Shown here piece by piece: positions 7,477 to 16,922 of a stretch of DNA of 64,000 nucleotides (position 1 is its first letter; every line of letters begins with the position of its first letter). Made by a program: the position numbers and the translations under genes. The notes below the pieces were generated by a model. It saw only the letters and a list, made by a program, of their open reading frames with translations, ran no database searches and was not told the DNA's origin. This DNA is from Gordonia polyisoprenivorans (GTDB lineage: Bacteria; Actinomycetota; Actinomycetes; Mycobacteriales; Mycobacteriaceae): positions 4,650,001 through 4,714,000 of the forward strand of contig NZ_CP072203.1 of the NCBI RefSeq assembly GCF_017654315.1. The letters run 5' to 3'.

Positions 7477-10400
7477 TCAGTTACCGCCACCGAGGGACTC
7501 GTATTGCGCTACTGCCTTGTTGAGCTGATCGAGCGCCTGACCGTACGCGGTGAAGTCGCCGCTGGACTGCGCTTGACGCAGCTTGTTGAGCGCATCACCG
7601 ATCGCCGCGACGGCCGCATCCCGTTGCTGGGAGTTCCCCGACTGGCCCGTTTGACCGTTCCCCGTGGAGGGCTGGTTCGGTTGTGGCGTCGGCACGGTCG
7701 GTTGGTCGGCGCCGGCCTGATTGCCGCTGGGCTCGCCGTTGAGCGGTGCGGTCGCATCCTCCGGACTGATACCGACCTGAGCCAGCGCCTCGGCGACGGT
7801 GGCCGCGTAACCGACCTTCGGATTGCCCGCCGCGGCGTTGTAATACATCAGCACGCGGTGCAGCTTGGGGATACCGCCACCGTTGTTGGTCTGGGTGTAC
7901 AGCGGCTGGACGTAGAGGATTCCGCCCCCGCCGACGGGAAGCGTCAGCAGGTTGCCGTAGGTCACCTTGGTGGTGCCCTCCAACTGTTTTCGGTCGCCGA
8001 GGACGGCGCCGTAGTTGTTCATGTTGTCCTGCGCCTGCTGCGGGCCGACACCGGACTGGCGATCGGTGGGCAGCACCTTCATGGTGATCTGGCCGTAGGA
8101 ACCGGGGTCCGACGAGACCGTCATGTAGGAGGCGAGGTTGCGCTCGCGGAAGCCGGTGAACACCGTCGTCAGCTGGAATTGCGAGTCCGAACCGGTGCCG
8201 CCGCGCGGATTGCGCGCGGTGAAGTAGTAGGGCGGTTGGTTCAGCTGCCGATTGGCGTTGTCCTCGTTGCTCGGATCCGGGGGCACCGACCAGAAGTTGT
8301 TGTTCTGGAAGAACGCCGTCGGATCGGTCACGTGATATTTCGCGAGCAGTTCGCGCTGGATCTTGAACAGGTCCTCGGGATAGCGGACATGTGAGGCAAG
8401 ACTGGTGTTCTTGTCGAATTCCGAGCGCGGTTGCACGGTCCCCGGGAACACCTTCATCCACGTCTTGAGCACCGGGTCGTTCTTGTCGAACTGGTACAGG
8501 GTGACCTTGCCGGTGTAGGCGTCGACGGTGGCCTTCACCGAGTTGCGCACGTAGGACACCTGCGTGTTCGCCTGGCTGCGCTGAGCCTGGTTGTTGATCA
8601 ACTCCTGCGCGTCGGTGGTCGCGTCCTGCAACGACGTCTGCTGCGAATACGGATAGTTGTCGAGGGTGGTGTACCCGTCGACGATCCACTTGATCGAACC
8701 GTCGGCCATCACTGCGGGATAGGCCTTGGAATCGACGGTCAGCCACGGCGCGACCTGCTTGACGCGGTCGCGCGGGTCACGGTTGTAGAGAATCCGCGAG
8801 TTGCTGTTGATGGCGTCGGAGAGCAGGAAGTTGCGTTCGGTGTACTTGACCGCGTACATCGCCCGCACGAACCAATTGCTCAGCGAGACACCGGAATCAG
8901 AGGTGTAGGTGTAGGTCTTGTTGTCCTCGTCGTACTCCCGCGCACCACCGGAGGTGCCGACGATCGCGTAATCGGGCGAGACATTGGAGATCAGCTCGCC
9001 GAAGTAGATCCGCGGCTGGCTCACCTTGATCGGTGCGGTCGACGCATAGTTGGGATCACGGATGGTCTGCAGGTCGCTGACATAGAACACGGGAAGTCCC
9101 CCGCGGTCACTGCCCGACGTCGCGTCACCGGAAGCCTCGTCGACCTGATTGGCGGGCGCGGCGACGAAGCCGTTGCCGTGGGTGTAGACGGTGTGCTTGT
9201 TCAGCCAGTTCTGCTGCTGATCACCGTATTTCGTCGGGTCCAGTTCGCGGACGGCGACGATGAAGTCGCGTTCTTGACCGTCGACCTTGTACCGGTCGAT
9301 GGCCAGCTGGGACGGGAAGCCGTAGAAGTTCTTGAGGAACTGACGCTGGTTGAACGTGGGGGCGATGACGTTGGGGTCTAGGATGCGGATGTTCGACAGG
9401 GTCGCCTCGTCGGCATTGACCGCCTCGGCACTCGGCGCGGTCGCGCCCCAATCGTTCTGGTAGTCCACGTTCTTGCCGGCGACGATGCCGTACGCCTGTG
9501 TCGTCGCCGCGATGTTGCGACTGATGTACTCGGCTTCCTTCTGCGCCGCATTCGGCTTGACCGAGAACTGCTCCATCGTCAGCGGCCATCCGACACCCAT
9601 GACCAACGCCGCGAGCAACATCAGCACCGTGGCGATCGCGGGGATACGCAGATCCTTGAGAACGACACCGGCGAAGAACGCCAGAGCACAGATGATCGCG
9701 ATCGCCATGAGGATCAGCTTCGACGGGAGCACCGCGTTGATGTCGGTGTAACTCGCACCGGAGAAGATCTCCTGCTTGCGATCACTGGAGAGCAGACTGT
9801 ACCGATCGAACCAGTAGGCAGTTGCCTTGAGCAACAAGAAGATCCCGGCCAGGGCGGCGAGCTGGATTCTGGCCGACCCGGTCAACGATCCGCTGCCGCC
9901 GCCGAGACGGATGCCGCCGAAGACGTAGTGGGTGATCAGACTCGCCACGAAGGCGATGACGACGATGACGAACAGGAAGTTCAGGACGAAGGTGATGAAC
10001 GGCAGCTTGAAGGCGTAGAAGCTGATGTCGATACCGAACTGGGGATCGGTCACCCCGAAATCGGTGCTGTGCAAGAAGGTCTGGACCGTCGCCCACGAAC
10101 CCTGTGCGACGAGCCCGGAGAGCACACCGATGAGGACCGGCGGGATGATGGCGAACCAGCGAATCCGGCCCATCACCGCGGCGCGATAGCGCGCAAGCGG
10201 ATCACCGGGTCCCGACGCGGGCACGAACACCGGACGCGACCGATAGGCGAACGCGATCGCGGCGAAGACGATGCCGCCGACGATCACCGCGGTGATCACG
10301 AACAGCAGGATTCGAGTCCACAGAATCGTCGAGAAGACCTCGGAGTAGCCCAAATCGGAGAACCACAACCAGTCGGTGACGAGGCCGACGATGCGCGGCC

Positions 10401-10506
10401 CGATCAGCAGGATGATCAGCAACGCAACCGCGATGCCGATGATGATCTTGCTCCTGCGCGACAGTGTCGGCAAACCTGCCGGCCCGCGAACGCCCACCTG
10501 ACCCAC
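7477..10506 (-). CDS. UPF0182 family large integral membrane protein (Rv3193c-like)
   Basis: 1009 residues. The N-terminal third has about seven transmembrane helices beginning with KIIIGIAVALLIILLIGPRI and WLWFSDLGYSEVF, a UPF0182 signature. The remainder is a large, probably extracytoplasmic domain (YISRNIAATTQAYG, then repeated aromatic-rich blocks) ending in a Pro/Gln/Asn-rich low-complexity tract and a short helical tail. Function is unknown across the family. Start is GTG 10506 or more likely GTG 10497, where GGAGAG is eight bases upstream. By position it corresponds to Rv3193c, next to the divergent PPA1309-like gene. Confidence 0.9.
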   Translation of the reverse strand: MGQVGVRGPAGLPTLSRRSKIIIGIAVALLIILLIGPRIVGLVTDWLWFSDLGYSEVFSTILWTRILLFVITAVIVGGIVFAAIAFAYRSRPVFVPASGPGDPLARYRAAVMGRIRWFAIIPPVLIGVLSGLVAQGSWATVQTFLHSTDFGVTDPQFGIDISFYAFKLPFITFVLNFLFVIVVIAFVASLITHYVFGGIRLGGGSGSLTGSARIQLAALAGIFLLLKATAYWFDRYSLLSSDRKQEIFSGASYTDINAVLPSKLILMAIAIICALAFFAGVVLKDLRIPAIATVLMLLAALVMGVGWPLTMEQFSVKPNAAQKEAEYISRNIAATTQAYGIVAGKNVDYQNDWGATAPSAEAVNADEATLSNIRILDPNVIAPTFNQRQFLKNFYGFPSQLAIDRYKVDGQERDFIVAVRELDPTKYGDQQQNWLNKHTVYTHGNGFVAAPANQVDEASGDATSGSDRGGLPVFYVSDLQTIRDPNYASTAPIKVSQPRIYFGELISNVSPDYAIVGTSGGAREYDEDNKTYTYTSDSGVSLSNWFVRAMYAVKYTERNFLLSDAINSNSRILYNRDPRDRVKQVAPWLTVDSKAYPAVMADGSIKWIVDGYTTLDNYPYSQQTSLQDATTDAQELINNQAQRSQANTQVSYVRNSVKATVDAYTGKVTLYQFDKNDPVLKTWMKVFPGTVQPRSEFDKNTSLASHVRYPEDLFKIQRELLAKYHVTDPTAFFQNNNFWSVPPDPSNEDNANRQLNQPPYYFTARNPRGGTGSDSQFQLTTVFTGFRERNLASYMTVSSDPGSYGQITMKVLPTDRQSGVGPQQAQDNMNNYGAVLGDRKQLEGTTKVTYGNLLTLPVGGGGILYVQPLYTQTNNGGGIPKLHRVLMYYNAAAGNPKVGYAATVAEALAQVGISPEDATAPLNGEPSGNQAGADQPTVPTPQPNQPSTGNGQTGQSGNSQQRDAAVAAIGDALNKLRQAQSSGDFTAYGQALDQLNKAVAQYESLGGGN

Positions 10507-10674
10507 TCTCCAAAGTTCTCAATCCGGACATGCGCCCGGCGACCGTCTGTGCCGCCCCTCCGGCGTGGCCACCCACTGTACTGGGCGGCGCGGGGTTCGG
10601 GCAGCGGGGCGATCCCGGCGCCGCGGTGTGGGTACTCGGGCGGTGCGGGCGCCGCGGTCGAAGGCCGTCCGGGC

Positions 10675-11274
10675 ATGATGGACGCGATGTCCGACACGAC
10701 CCGCCACTCCCCCGACGACCTCGGCCGTTCGCTACGCGAAGCGCTCGACTTCCTCGTGCCGAACGGACCCGATCACCTGCCTGCGGTCTTCGCGCTGGTT
10801 CCGACCCCGGTGCTGGCCCGGATGCACCCGGAACTCGTCGACCCCGACGACGACTCGACGTTGAGTCTGCTCGCCGAGGAGCCGCTTGCCCGACGCCCTG
10901 GCGACGATGGCGACACCGACGCGGTCGAACCGTACGCGGCGCTCGAGGAATTCCTCGCGACCGCGTCGTGGCCGGAAGCGGTGGTGGGGGCGGCGGTCGT
11001 CCTCGACATCGTCGTGCTGCCGCCCGAGGCCGGACTCGATCTGCCCGAGGCCGCCGGCGGCGCCGAGCCGGATGCACCCCGGTTGCGCTCGGCAGCCCGT
11101 GATCACCCCGATGCGCGGGCGGCCCGACTGGCTGTCGGCGCGTTGCGCGGTGGTGCGCGCCTGGCCCTGCTCGAGCTGGTACCCGACGATCCCGACGAGG
11201 CGCGCGAGTTGCGGACCCATCCCGATATGGCGGCAGATCTCCAGCAGGCGCTGGCCACGGCCCTCGACAGCTGA
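10675..11274 (+). CDS. PPA1309-like conserved actinobacterial protein
   Basis: 199 residues from ATG 10675; ATG 10678 and 10687 are alternatives. The sequence is acidic and rich in Ala, Leu and Pro, with recognisable blocks LREALDFLVPNGPDHLPAVF, ALEEFLATASWPEAVVGAAV and the ending DMAADLQQALATAL. I associate these with the PPA1309 family, an uncharacterised soluble actinobacterial family. No catalytic motif or membrane segment is visible. It is divergent from the UPF0182 gene and convergent with the PDZ-Lon protease gene. Confidence 0.65.
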   Translation: MMDAMSDTTRHSPDDLGRSLREALDFLVPNGPDHLPAVFALVPTPVLARMHPELVDPDDDSTLSLLAEEPLARRPGDDGDTDAVEPYAALEEFLATASWPEAVVGAAVVLDIVVLPPEAGLDLPEAAGGAEPDAPRLRSAARDHPDARAARLAVGALRGGARLALLELVPDDPDEARELRTHPDMAADLQQALATALDS

Positions 11275-11348
11275 CCCGCCGGGGGTCGCTCTCGCCGTCT
11301 GGGAAGAGCTGGCCGCCAGGGGCCTCGCGGCCGCCACTGATCACCGGA

Positions 11349-12398
11349 TCAGCAGTGCGGCACCGGCTTACCCGCGGCGAGGGCATCGAGGGAGTCGACA
11401 GCGGAATCCAGCGACTCGACCTTGACCAGTTGCAGTCCGTCGGGGGCGTCACCGGCGGCCTCGGCGCAGTTCTGGTCGGGGACGAGGAAGACCGTCGCCC
11501 CGGCATCGCGTGCGGCGCGGGTCTTGTGCGTGATGCCGCCGATCGGTCCGACCTCGCCGTCGTCGGCGATGGTGCCGGTGCCGGCGATGAACTTGCCGTG
11601 GGTGAGTTGACCGGTGCCGAGACGATCGATCACCGCGAGGGTCAGCATCAACCCGGCCGACGGTCCGCCGATGTCGCCGACGTTGAATGTGATCTTGAGG
11701 TTCGGGTCGGCATTGCGCACCTCCGGGGTGACGCCGATGTAGGCCACGTTCTGCTCGCCGGGACGCGCAGCGGCCTTGACGGTGACCGTCTGGGTGGCCC
11801 CGCCGCGTCGGATCTCGAAGGCGATCTCATCGCCCGGCTTGTGCGCGCGCACCGCCTTCTGCAGGTCTTCGGTGGTCGCGACCTCGGTGCCGCCGACCTT
11901 CACGATCGCGTCGCCGGACCGGAGCACCGACGAGGCCGGCCCGTCCGGGGCGACGAGTGTGGCCACGAGCTCGGTGGGCCGATCGAGGTATCGCAACGCG
12001 GCCGCCTGGGCAGTGCTCTCCGAGTTGCTCATGTCCTCGACGTTTTGCTGATTGGTCTGCTCGGTGGTCTGGTTCGGTGGGAACACGGTCTCGCGCGGCT
12101 GTACCGAATACGTTCCCGACAGCCACATCCCGATCGTCTGGAACAGCGACAGTCCGTCGGTCACCGACACCGTCGTCAGGTTCAGGTTGCCGTCGGTGCG
12201 CTGCGTCGGCACTCCGCTGATGTCGACGACGGGCACCTCGCGGTTGTCGAGTTGGATGGTGCCCAGGGTGTTGACCGTGGGCCCGGGCCCGAGCGCGACG
12301 AACGGCACCTGAACGGTCGTTCCCACGACGACGAGTGCCAGCAGGATCAGCACGGTCACGGCCACGGTGACGATGCGACGGGAGGTAGGCCCCTTCAT
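11349..12398 (-). CDS. Membrane-anchored PDZ-Lon serine protease (Rv3194c-like)
   Basis: 349 residues from ATG 12398, chosen for the AGGGTGG site five bases upstream; the open frame further upstream lies antisense to the DUF2342 gene and is not used. One N-terminal anchor helix (VTVLILLALVVVGTTVQVPF), a PDZ domain around residues 140-225 (GPASSVLRSGDAIVKVGG), and a Lon-type proteolytic domain with the catalytic serine in GGPSAGLMLTLAVIDRL and a lysine in GGITHKTRAARDAGA (Ser-Lys dyad). YlbL-type proteases of this layout act outside the membrane in envelope quality control. The C-terminus ends in an isolated cysteine. Confidence 0.9.
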   Translation of the reverse strand: MKGPTSRRIVTVAVTVLILLALVVVGTTVQVPFVALGPGPTVNTLGTIQLDNREVPVVDISGVPTQRTDGNLNLTTVSVTDGLSLFQTIGMWLSGTYSVQPRETVFPPNQTTEQTNQQNVEDMSNSESTAQAAALRYLDRPTELVATLVAPDGPASSVLRSGDAIVKVGGTEVATTEDLQKAVRAHKPGDEIAFEIRRGGATQTVTVKAAARPGEQNVAYIGVTPEVRNADPNLKITFNVGDIGGPSAGLMLTLAVIDRLGTGQLTHGKFIAGTGTIADDGEVGPIGGITHKTRAARDAGATVFLVPDQNCAEAAGDAPDGLQLVKVESLDSAVDSLDALAAGKPVPHC

Positions 12399-12539
12399 TC
12401 CGACCACCCTAGGACATGGGTCCGATCCGGCCGCCGCGCAGACCGCGACGCGTCGGCCGCGCAGCCGACCTGCGCGGACTACGCTCAAGGCGAAATCATC
12501 GAGGGGGTCGCGACGACGCGCTGGCGGTACCGTGGAGGC

Positions 12540-14009
12540 ATGAGTGATTTGCCCTTCGGTTTCTCGTCCTCCGGTGACGACAGCGGCAAGGACGACCGCC
12601 GCAAGGACGACGGTCCGACCGGCAACGACGGCCCCGGTGGCGCCCAGAACCCGTTCGGAGCCCAAAACCCGTTCGGGTTTGCCCTCGGGGGTGAGGGATT
12701 CGACCCGTCGGCCGGTCTCGACCCGTCGGCGCTGGGCCAGATGTTCAGCCAACTCGGCAGCATGCTGAGCGGGATGGGGTCGTCGATGACCGGTCCGTCG
12801 GCCGGCGGACCGGTCAACTACCAGCTCGCCGCCAACCTCGCGCGTCAGCAGATCGGCAACTTCACGCCCGTCCTCGACAAGGAGACCTCGGCGGTCGCCG
12901 ATGCGGTCCGCCTGGCCGAGGTGTGGCTCGACGATGTCACCACGCTGCCGGCCGGCATCAGCAAGCCGGTCGCATGGACGCCGGTGCAGTGGCTCGACGA
13001 AACCATGCCCACCTGGAAAGGTCTGTGCAATCCCGTTGCCGCGCAACTGGCCAAGACGTGGGAGCAGAATCTGCCCGCCGAGGCCGCGCAGTTCGCCGGA
13101 CCGATGATGGGCATGATGACCCAGATGAGCGGCATGGCCTTCGGCACCCAGCTCGGTCAGGGTCTGGGGCAATTGGCCAAGGAGGTGTTGACCTCCACCG
13201 ACATCGGGTTGCCCCTGGCGCCCGAGGGTGTTGGTGTGCTGTTGCCCGAGGCGATCGCGACCTTCGCCGACGGCCTCGATCTCCCCGCCCAGGAGATCAT
13301 CGTGTTCCTCGCCGCACGCGAGGCCGCGCACATGCGGCTGTTCACCCACGTGCCGTGGCTACGCCAGCGCCTGCTGGCCACCGTGGAGGAGTACGCGCGG
13401 GGAATCAGCATCGACTTCTCCGGAATCACCGACGCGACCGCGGGGATCGATCCCACCGAGTTGTTCTCCGATCCGTCCAAGCTCGAGGAACTGATCAGCT
13501 CCTCGACGTCGTTCGAACCGACCACCACCCCCGAACAGAAGGCCGCACTCGAACGCCTCGAGACACTGCTCGCCCTCATCGAAGGTTGGGTGGAAAACGT
13601 TGTCACCCAAGCACTCTCCGATCGCATCCCCAGTACCGCCGCCCTGACCGAGACGATGCGCCGCAGGCGGGCCAGCGGTGGTCCGGCCGAGCAGACCTTC
13701 GCCACCCTCGTCGGCCTCGAACTGCGCCCCCGCAAGTTGCGCGAGGCAGCCGCATTGTGGCGATCGCTGCTCGAGGCGTCCGACGTGGCCACCCGCGACA
13801 AGGTGTGGGAGCACCCCGACCTGCTGCCCGACGGCACCGATCTCGATGCTCCGGCGGCCTTCATCGACCGGGTGATCGGCGGCGACACCTCCGACATCGA
13901 TTCGGCGATCGCCGAACTCGAGAAGTCGCTCGCCGCAGAGGCCGGGGACGAGAAAGCCAAGGACGTCAATCCCGACGACAAGTCCGAGGGCGGCGACGAC
14001 AAGTCCTGA
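12540..14009 (+). CDS. DUF2342 zincin-like protein (Rv3195-like), degenerate HExxH
   Basis: 489 residues from ATG 12540, with GGAGG just upstream. The N-terminus is a low-complexity Gly/Asp/Asn-Pro-Phe stretch with two copies of AQNPFG, then a Met/Gly-rich linker, followed by the conserved DUF2342/zincin_2 domain (NYQLAANLARQQIGNF onwards). The place of the zinc-protease motif reads REAAH (residues 260-264) before MRLFTHVPWL: the first histidine of HExxH is arginine. Glu261 and His264 remain. The C-terminus is acidic and Lys/Asp-rich. Database names such as coenzyme F420 biosynthesis associated are not supported by anything here. Proteolytic activity is doubtful. Gene order matches Rv3194c-Rv3197. 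Confidence 0.85.
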   Translation: MSDLPFGFSSSGDDSGKDDRRKDDGPTGNDGPGGAQNPFGAQNPFGFALGGEGFDPSAGLDPSALGQMFSQLGSMLSGMGSSMTGPSAGGPVNYQLAANLARQQIGNFTPVLDKETSAVADAVRLAEVWLDDVTTLPAGISKPVAWTPVQWLDETMPTWKGLCNPVAAQLAKTWEQNLPAEAAQFAGPMMGMMTQMSGMAFGTQLGQGLGQLAKEVLTSTDIGLPLAPEGVGVLLPEAIATFADGLDLPAQEIIVFLAAREAAHMRLFTHVPWLRQRLLATVEEYARGISIDFSGITDATAGIDPTELFSDPSKLEELISSSTSFEPTTTPEQKAALERLETLLALIEGWVENVVTQALSDRIPSTAALTETMRRRRASGGPAEQTFATLVGLELRPRKLREAAALWRSLLEASDVATRDKVWEHPDLLPDGTDLDAPAAFIDRVIGGDTSDIDSAIAELEKSLAAEAGDEKAKDVNPDDKSEGGDDKS

Positions 14010-14090
14010 CCTCACGTCGATGGTCGTGACAGCCGGGGCGGCGCCCACCGCCTGTGGATAACGCCGTGGGCGCTCGGTGCCGCCGGTGGC

Positions 14091-15083
14091 ATGGTGATCG
14101 ACATGACAGCGGCCGCCGCGACATCTGATCCCGCCACTCCCGATGCCGGGACGTCCTGGCCGGCGACCGGCTCGCGAGTACCGACGGGCATGCCGGTCCT
14201 CGCCGACGGAACGGCGGTCCTGATCCGGCCCGGCAACCGGGTACACATCGGCGCAGACCCACACACCGCGTTGGTGCTCGAACTGCCCGCACGGGTCTCC
14301 GGCCGAGCGGTGGCCGACCTGTTGGCGTCCCTGTCCGGTCCGCGCACCCGCGGCGAGGTGTTCTCCGATCTCGTCGACACCGGGCTCACCCGATCCGAAC
14401 TCGACGCGATCCTCGACCGCCTCGTCGCCGCGGGAAAGGCCCTCCGCCCGCCGTACGCGCGACGGGTCGGTGCGCTGCGCATTCGTGTGCACGGCTCCGG
14501 GCCGCTGAGCACGCTGTTGTCGGCGTCGCTGACCGACGCCGGCTACAGCGTCACACGCAGCGTCCGCCGGCCCACCCCGACCGCACCGGGGTCGGCGCAG
14601 ATGTCACCGATCGCGCTGCCCAATCTGGTCGTCCTGACCGACCACGTCGTGCACGAGCCGTGGATGGTCGAACGTCTGATGCGCGTCGGCACCCCGCACC
14701 TGCAGGTCCGGTTGCGCGACGGAAGCGGGCTGCTCGGTCCTCTGGTGCTGCCCGGCCTGTCGAGCTGCCTGAACTGCGCCGACCGTCACCGCGCCGACCG
14801 CGATCCGGCATGGCCGTTGCTCGCGGCGCAACTCGCCGGGACAAGCGGGCACTCCTCGGCGTCGATCGCCCGTGCCACCGCCGCGCTCGCCCACGAGCAG
14901 GTCGATCATCTCGCTGCGGCCCTCGCGCCGAGCCCCGACGCCGAGGCCCGTGCCGTACCGCCCGATCCCCCGCACCTGGTGAACCGGATCCTGCAACTAC
15001 ACCCGGCGCCGCTGCGCATCGAGAGCACCACCTGGTTGCCGCATCCGCTGTGCGGTTGCCACGAGATCGCCACGCTGACGTGA
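14091..15083 (+). CDS. Orphan cyclodehydratase-like / TOMM leader-binding-type protein (Rv3196-like)
   Basis: 330 residues from ATG 14091 (ATG 14103 possible). Residues ~40-120 resemble the winged-helix peptide-recognition domain of cyclodehydratase C proteins (VLIRPGNRVHIGADP, then LLASLSGPRTRGEVFSDL). Residues ~128-330 look like a truncated E1/ThiF-like fold with a four-cysteine zinc site, C226-x-x-C229 in PGLSSCLNCADRHRADRD and C321-x-C323 in HPLCGCHE, and the family's D-x-x-WPLLAAQL segment. In azole-forming RiPP pathways such proteins present the precursor peptide to YcaO; no YcaO or obvious precursor is nearby. Its gene sits between the DUF2342 and ABC1-kinase genes. Confidence 0.75.
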   Translation: MVIDMTAAAATSDPATPDAGTSWPATGSRVPTGMPVLADGTAVLIRPGNRVHIGADPHTALVLELPARVSGRAVADLLASLSGPRTRGEVFSDLVDTGLTRSELDAILDRLVAAGKALRPPYARRVGALRIRVHGSGPLSTLLSASLTDAGYSVTRSVRRPTPTAPGSAQMSPIALPNLVVLTDHVVHEPWMVERLMRVGTPHLQVRLRDGSGLLGPLVLPGLSSCLNCADRHRADRDPAWPLLAAQLAGTSGHSSASIARATAALAHEQVDHLAAALAPSPDAEARAVPPDPPHLVNRILQLHPAPLRIESTTWLPHPLCGCHEIATLT

Positions 15084-15140
15084 GGCGCGGCCCGGGGAAC
15101 ACCTCGCCGGTCCTCTATCCTGAGGAGGGGAAAGGAAGCT

Positions 15141-16454
15141 ATGACCGACATCACGCGGGGGCAAGGTCGCCGTAACGCCAAACTCGTCTCGCTGCCCATC
15201 GGTATGGCCGGGCGCGCCGCTGCCGGGTTCGGCAAACGGATGGCCGGCCGGGACAAGGACGAGGTCAACCAGGAGCTGCTGGAGAAGTCCGCCGAGCAAC
15301 TGTTCGCGGTTCTCGGGGAGCTCAAGGGTGGGGCCATGAAGGTCGGCCAGGCCATGTCCATCATGGAGGCGGCGATCCCGGACGAGTTCGGTGAACCGTT
15401 CCGCGAGGCCCTCACCAAGTTGCAGGCCGAGGCGCCGCCGCTGTCGGCGTCGAAGGTTCATCGGGTGCTCGATCAACAGCTCGGCACGAAGTGGCGATCG
15501 CGATTCCGGGAGTTCTCCGACGAGCCCGCGGCCGCGGCCAGCATCGGTCAGGTGCACCGCGCGGTGTGGTCCGACGGGCGTGACGTTGCCGTCAAGATCC
15601 AATACCCGGGTGCCGACCACGCACTCAAGGCCGACCTGAAGACGTTGTCCCGGATGTCGGGGCTGATGCAGAAGCTCTCCCCCGGCACCGACGTGAAATC
15701 GATGATGGACGAGCTCATCGACCGCACCGAGGCCGAACTCGATTACCTCGGCGAGGCCGACAACCAGCGCGCGTTCGCCAAGGCCTTCGACGGCGATCGG
15801 GACTTCGTGGTGCCCAAGGTCGTGGCGAGCTCACCCAAGGTCATCGTCTCCGAATGGCTCAACGGCACACCACTGTCGAAGATCATCACCAACGGCGACA
15901 AGGCAACTCGCGACCGTGCCGCGGCGCTGATGTCGACCTTCGAGGTGTCCTCACCGTTCCGCGTGGGCCTGCTGCACGGCGACCCCCACCCCGGAAACTT
16001 CTTCATCACCGACGACGGACGTTTCGGGGCACTGGATTTCGGCGCGGTCGGCCACTACCCGAACGGTCTGCCACCGGAGACCGGCCCGATCCTGCGTCTC
16101 GCGCGCGAGAAGGAATACGACGAACTCAAGGAACACATGGTGGCGGCGGGATTCATCCTGCGCTCCCAGGTCGACAAGGTCTCACCGACCGACCTGCAGG
16201 CGTATCTGCGTCCGTACGTGGATCCGCTGTACTCCGAGTCGTTCCATTTCACCCGAAAGTGGTTGCAGCGCGCGGCCGGTCACGCGACCGACGTACGCGG
16301 CGAGGTGTACAAGACCTCACGGCACCTCAACGTCCCCAAGCACTATGTGATGGTGTTCCGCGTGCTCGCCGGATGCGTCGGCATCGCCGCACAGCTCGAC
16401 GCCGAGGCGCCATACCGGGCGATCATGGAGAAGTGGGTGCCGGGCCTGGCCTGA
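15141..16454 (+). CDS. ABC1/AarF/UbiB-family atypical kinase (Rv3197-like)
   Basis: 437 residues from ATG 15141 behind AAAGGAAG. The UbiB/ADCK fold is clear: the KxGQ motif as KVGQAMSIMEAAIPDEF, EAPPLSASKVHRVL, the A-rich loop AAASIGQVHRAVW, the nucleotide lysine in VAVKIQYPG, the catalytic HGDPHPGNFF and the metal-binding DFGAVGHY. Family members support isoprenoid-lipid (quinone) metabolism; substrates in actinobacteria are unsettled. No transmembrane helix is evident, unlike UbiB. It follows the orphan cyclodehydratase-like gene by 57 bp and is convergent with whiB7. Confidence 0.9.
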   Translation: MTDITRGQGRRNAKLVSLPIGMAGRAAAGFGKRMAGRDKDEVNQELLEKSAEQLFAVLGELKGGAMKVGQAMSIMEAAIPDEFGEPFREALTKLQAEAPPLSASKVHRVLDQQLGTKWRSRFREFSDEPAAAASIGQVHRAVWSDGRDVAVKIQYPGADHALKADLKTLSRMSGLMQKLSPGTDVKSMMDELIDRTEAELDYLGEADNQRAFAKAFDGDRDFVVPKVVASSPKVIVSEWLNGTPLSKIITNGDKATRDRAAALMSTFEVSSPFRVGLLHGDPHPGNFFITDDGRFGALDFGAVGHYPNGLPPETGPILRLAREKEYDELKEHMVAAGFILRSQVDKVSPTDLQAYLRPYVDPLYSESFHFTRKWLQRAAGHATDVRGEVYKTSRHLNVPKHYVMVFRVLAGCVGIAAQLDAEAPYRAIMEKWVPGLA

Positions 16455-16460
16455 CAACGA

Positions 16461-16502
16461 AACCGGCCGTCCCCGAAAAACTTTCGTCGGGAACGGCCGG
16501 TT
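16461..16502. terminator. Bidirectional terminator between the ABC1 kinase gene and whiB7
   Basis: Inverted repeat with arms AACCGGCCGT (16461-16470) and ACGGCCGGTT (16493-16502), extended inward by CCCG/CGGG, with an A-rich loop. It is seven bases after the kinase stop and five before the whiB7 stop, so it suits both convergent genes. Confidence 0.8.
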
Positions 16503-16507
16503 CACGT

Positions 16508-16825
16508 TCAGGCCGCATTCTTGCGCGGGCGGCCACGGGGACGCTTGCGCGCCACCACGACACCGCGATCGAAGATCTCGCCGCCCCACACACCCCACGG
16601 TTCGGCCCGCTCGAGGGCCGCGGCCAGGCAGGCCTCCCGCAACGGGCACTCGGCACACATTGCCTTGGCCCGCTCGAGGTCACGGGGATCCTCGGCGAAC
16701 CAGAGGTCGGCGTCGGTCATCTGGCAGGGAAGGTCGGTCTGCCCGAGAGCCGGGGCGGACGCGATGCCGACCGCGTCGAAGCGATCGGCGGGCATACAGG
16801 ACTCGAGAACGCAGTCGGTCGTCAT
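16508..16825 (-). CDS. whiB7: WhiB7 redox-sensitive transcription activator of intrinsic antibiotic resistance
   Basis: 105 residues from ATG 16825. The four iron-sulfur cysteines are C34, C57, C60 and C66 (DLPCQM, AKAMCAECPLREAC), followed by the WhiB turn GVWGGE (78-83) and a C-terminal AT-hook RGRP (97-100), which distinguishes WhiB7 from other Wbl proteins. It binds the primary sigma factor and activates genes with an AT-rich block upstream of the -35 box, inducing resistance to ribosome-targeting drugs. Its own leader contains a WhiB7-type promoter, an upstream ORF and an intrinsic attenuator, each listed separately. The open frame extends upstream of 16825 but overlaps the leader and lacks a better start. 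Confidence 0.95.
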   Translation of the reverse strand: MTTDCVLESCMPADRFDAVGIASAPALGQTDLPCQMTDADLWFAEDPRDLERAKAMCAECPLREACLAAALERAEPWGVWGGEIFDRGVVVARKRPRGRPRKNAA

Positions 16826-16922
16826 TGTTGTCTCCACCTCTATTCGGATTCTTCGGATGTTCTCGACCCGAGCCGTTGGTGGAGCCCTGCCGCACATCGA
16901 CGAGATGGGTGGGAGGTCAACC

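Noticed and set aside
9928..10674. Long upstream extension of the PPA1309-like gene
   Set aside because: It is the antisense shadow of the UPF0182 gene, rich in Arg/Asp without domain similarity.
12399..13349. Long N-terminal extension of the PDZ-Lon protease
   Set aside because: It runs antisense through the DUF2342 gene; ATG 12398 has a good ribosome-binding site and is followed by the expected anchor helix.
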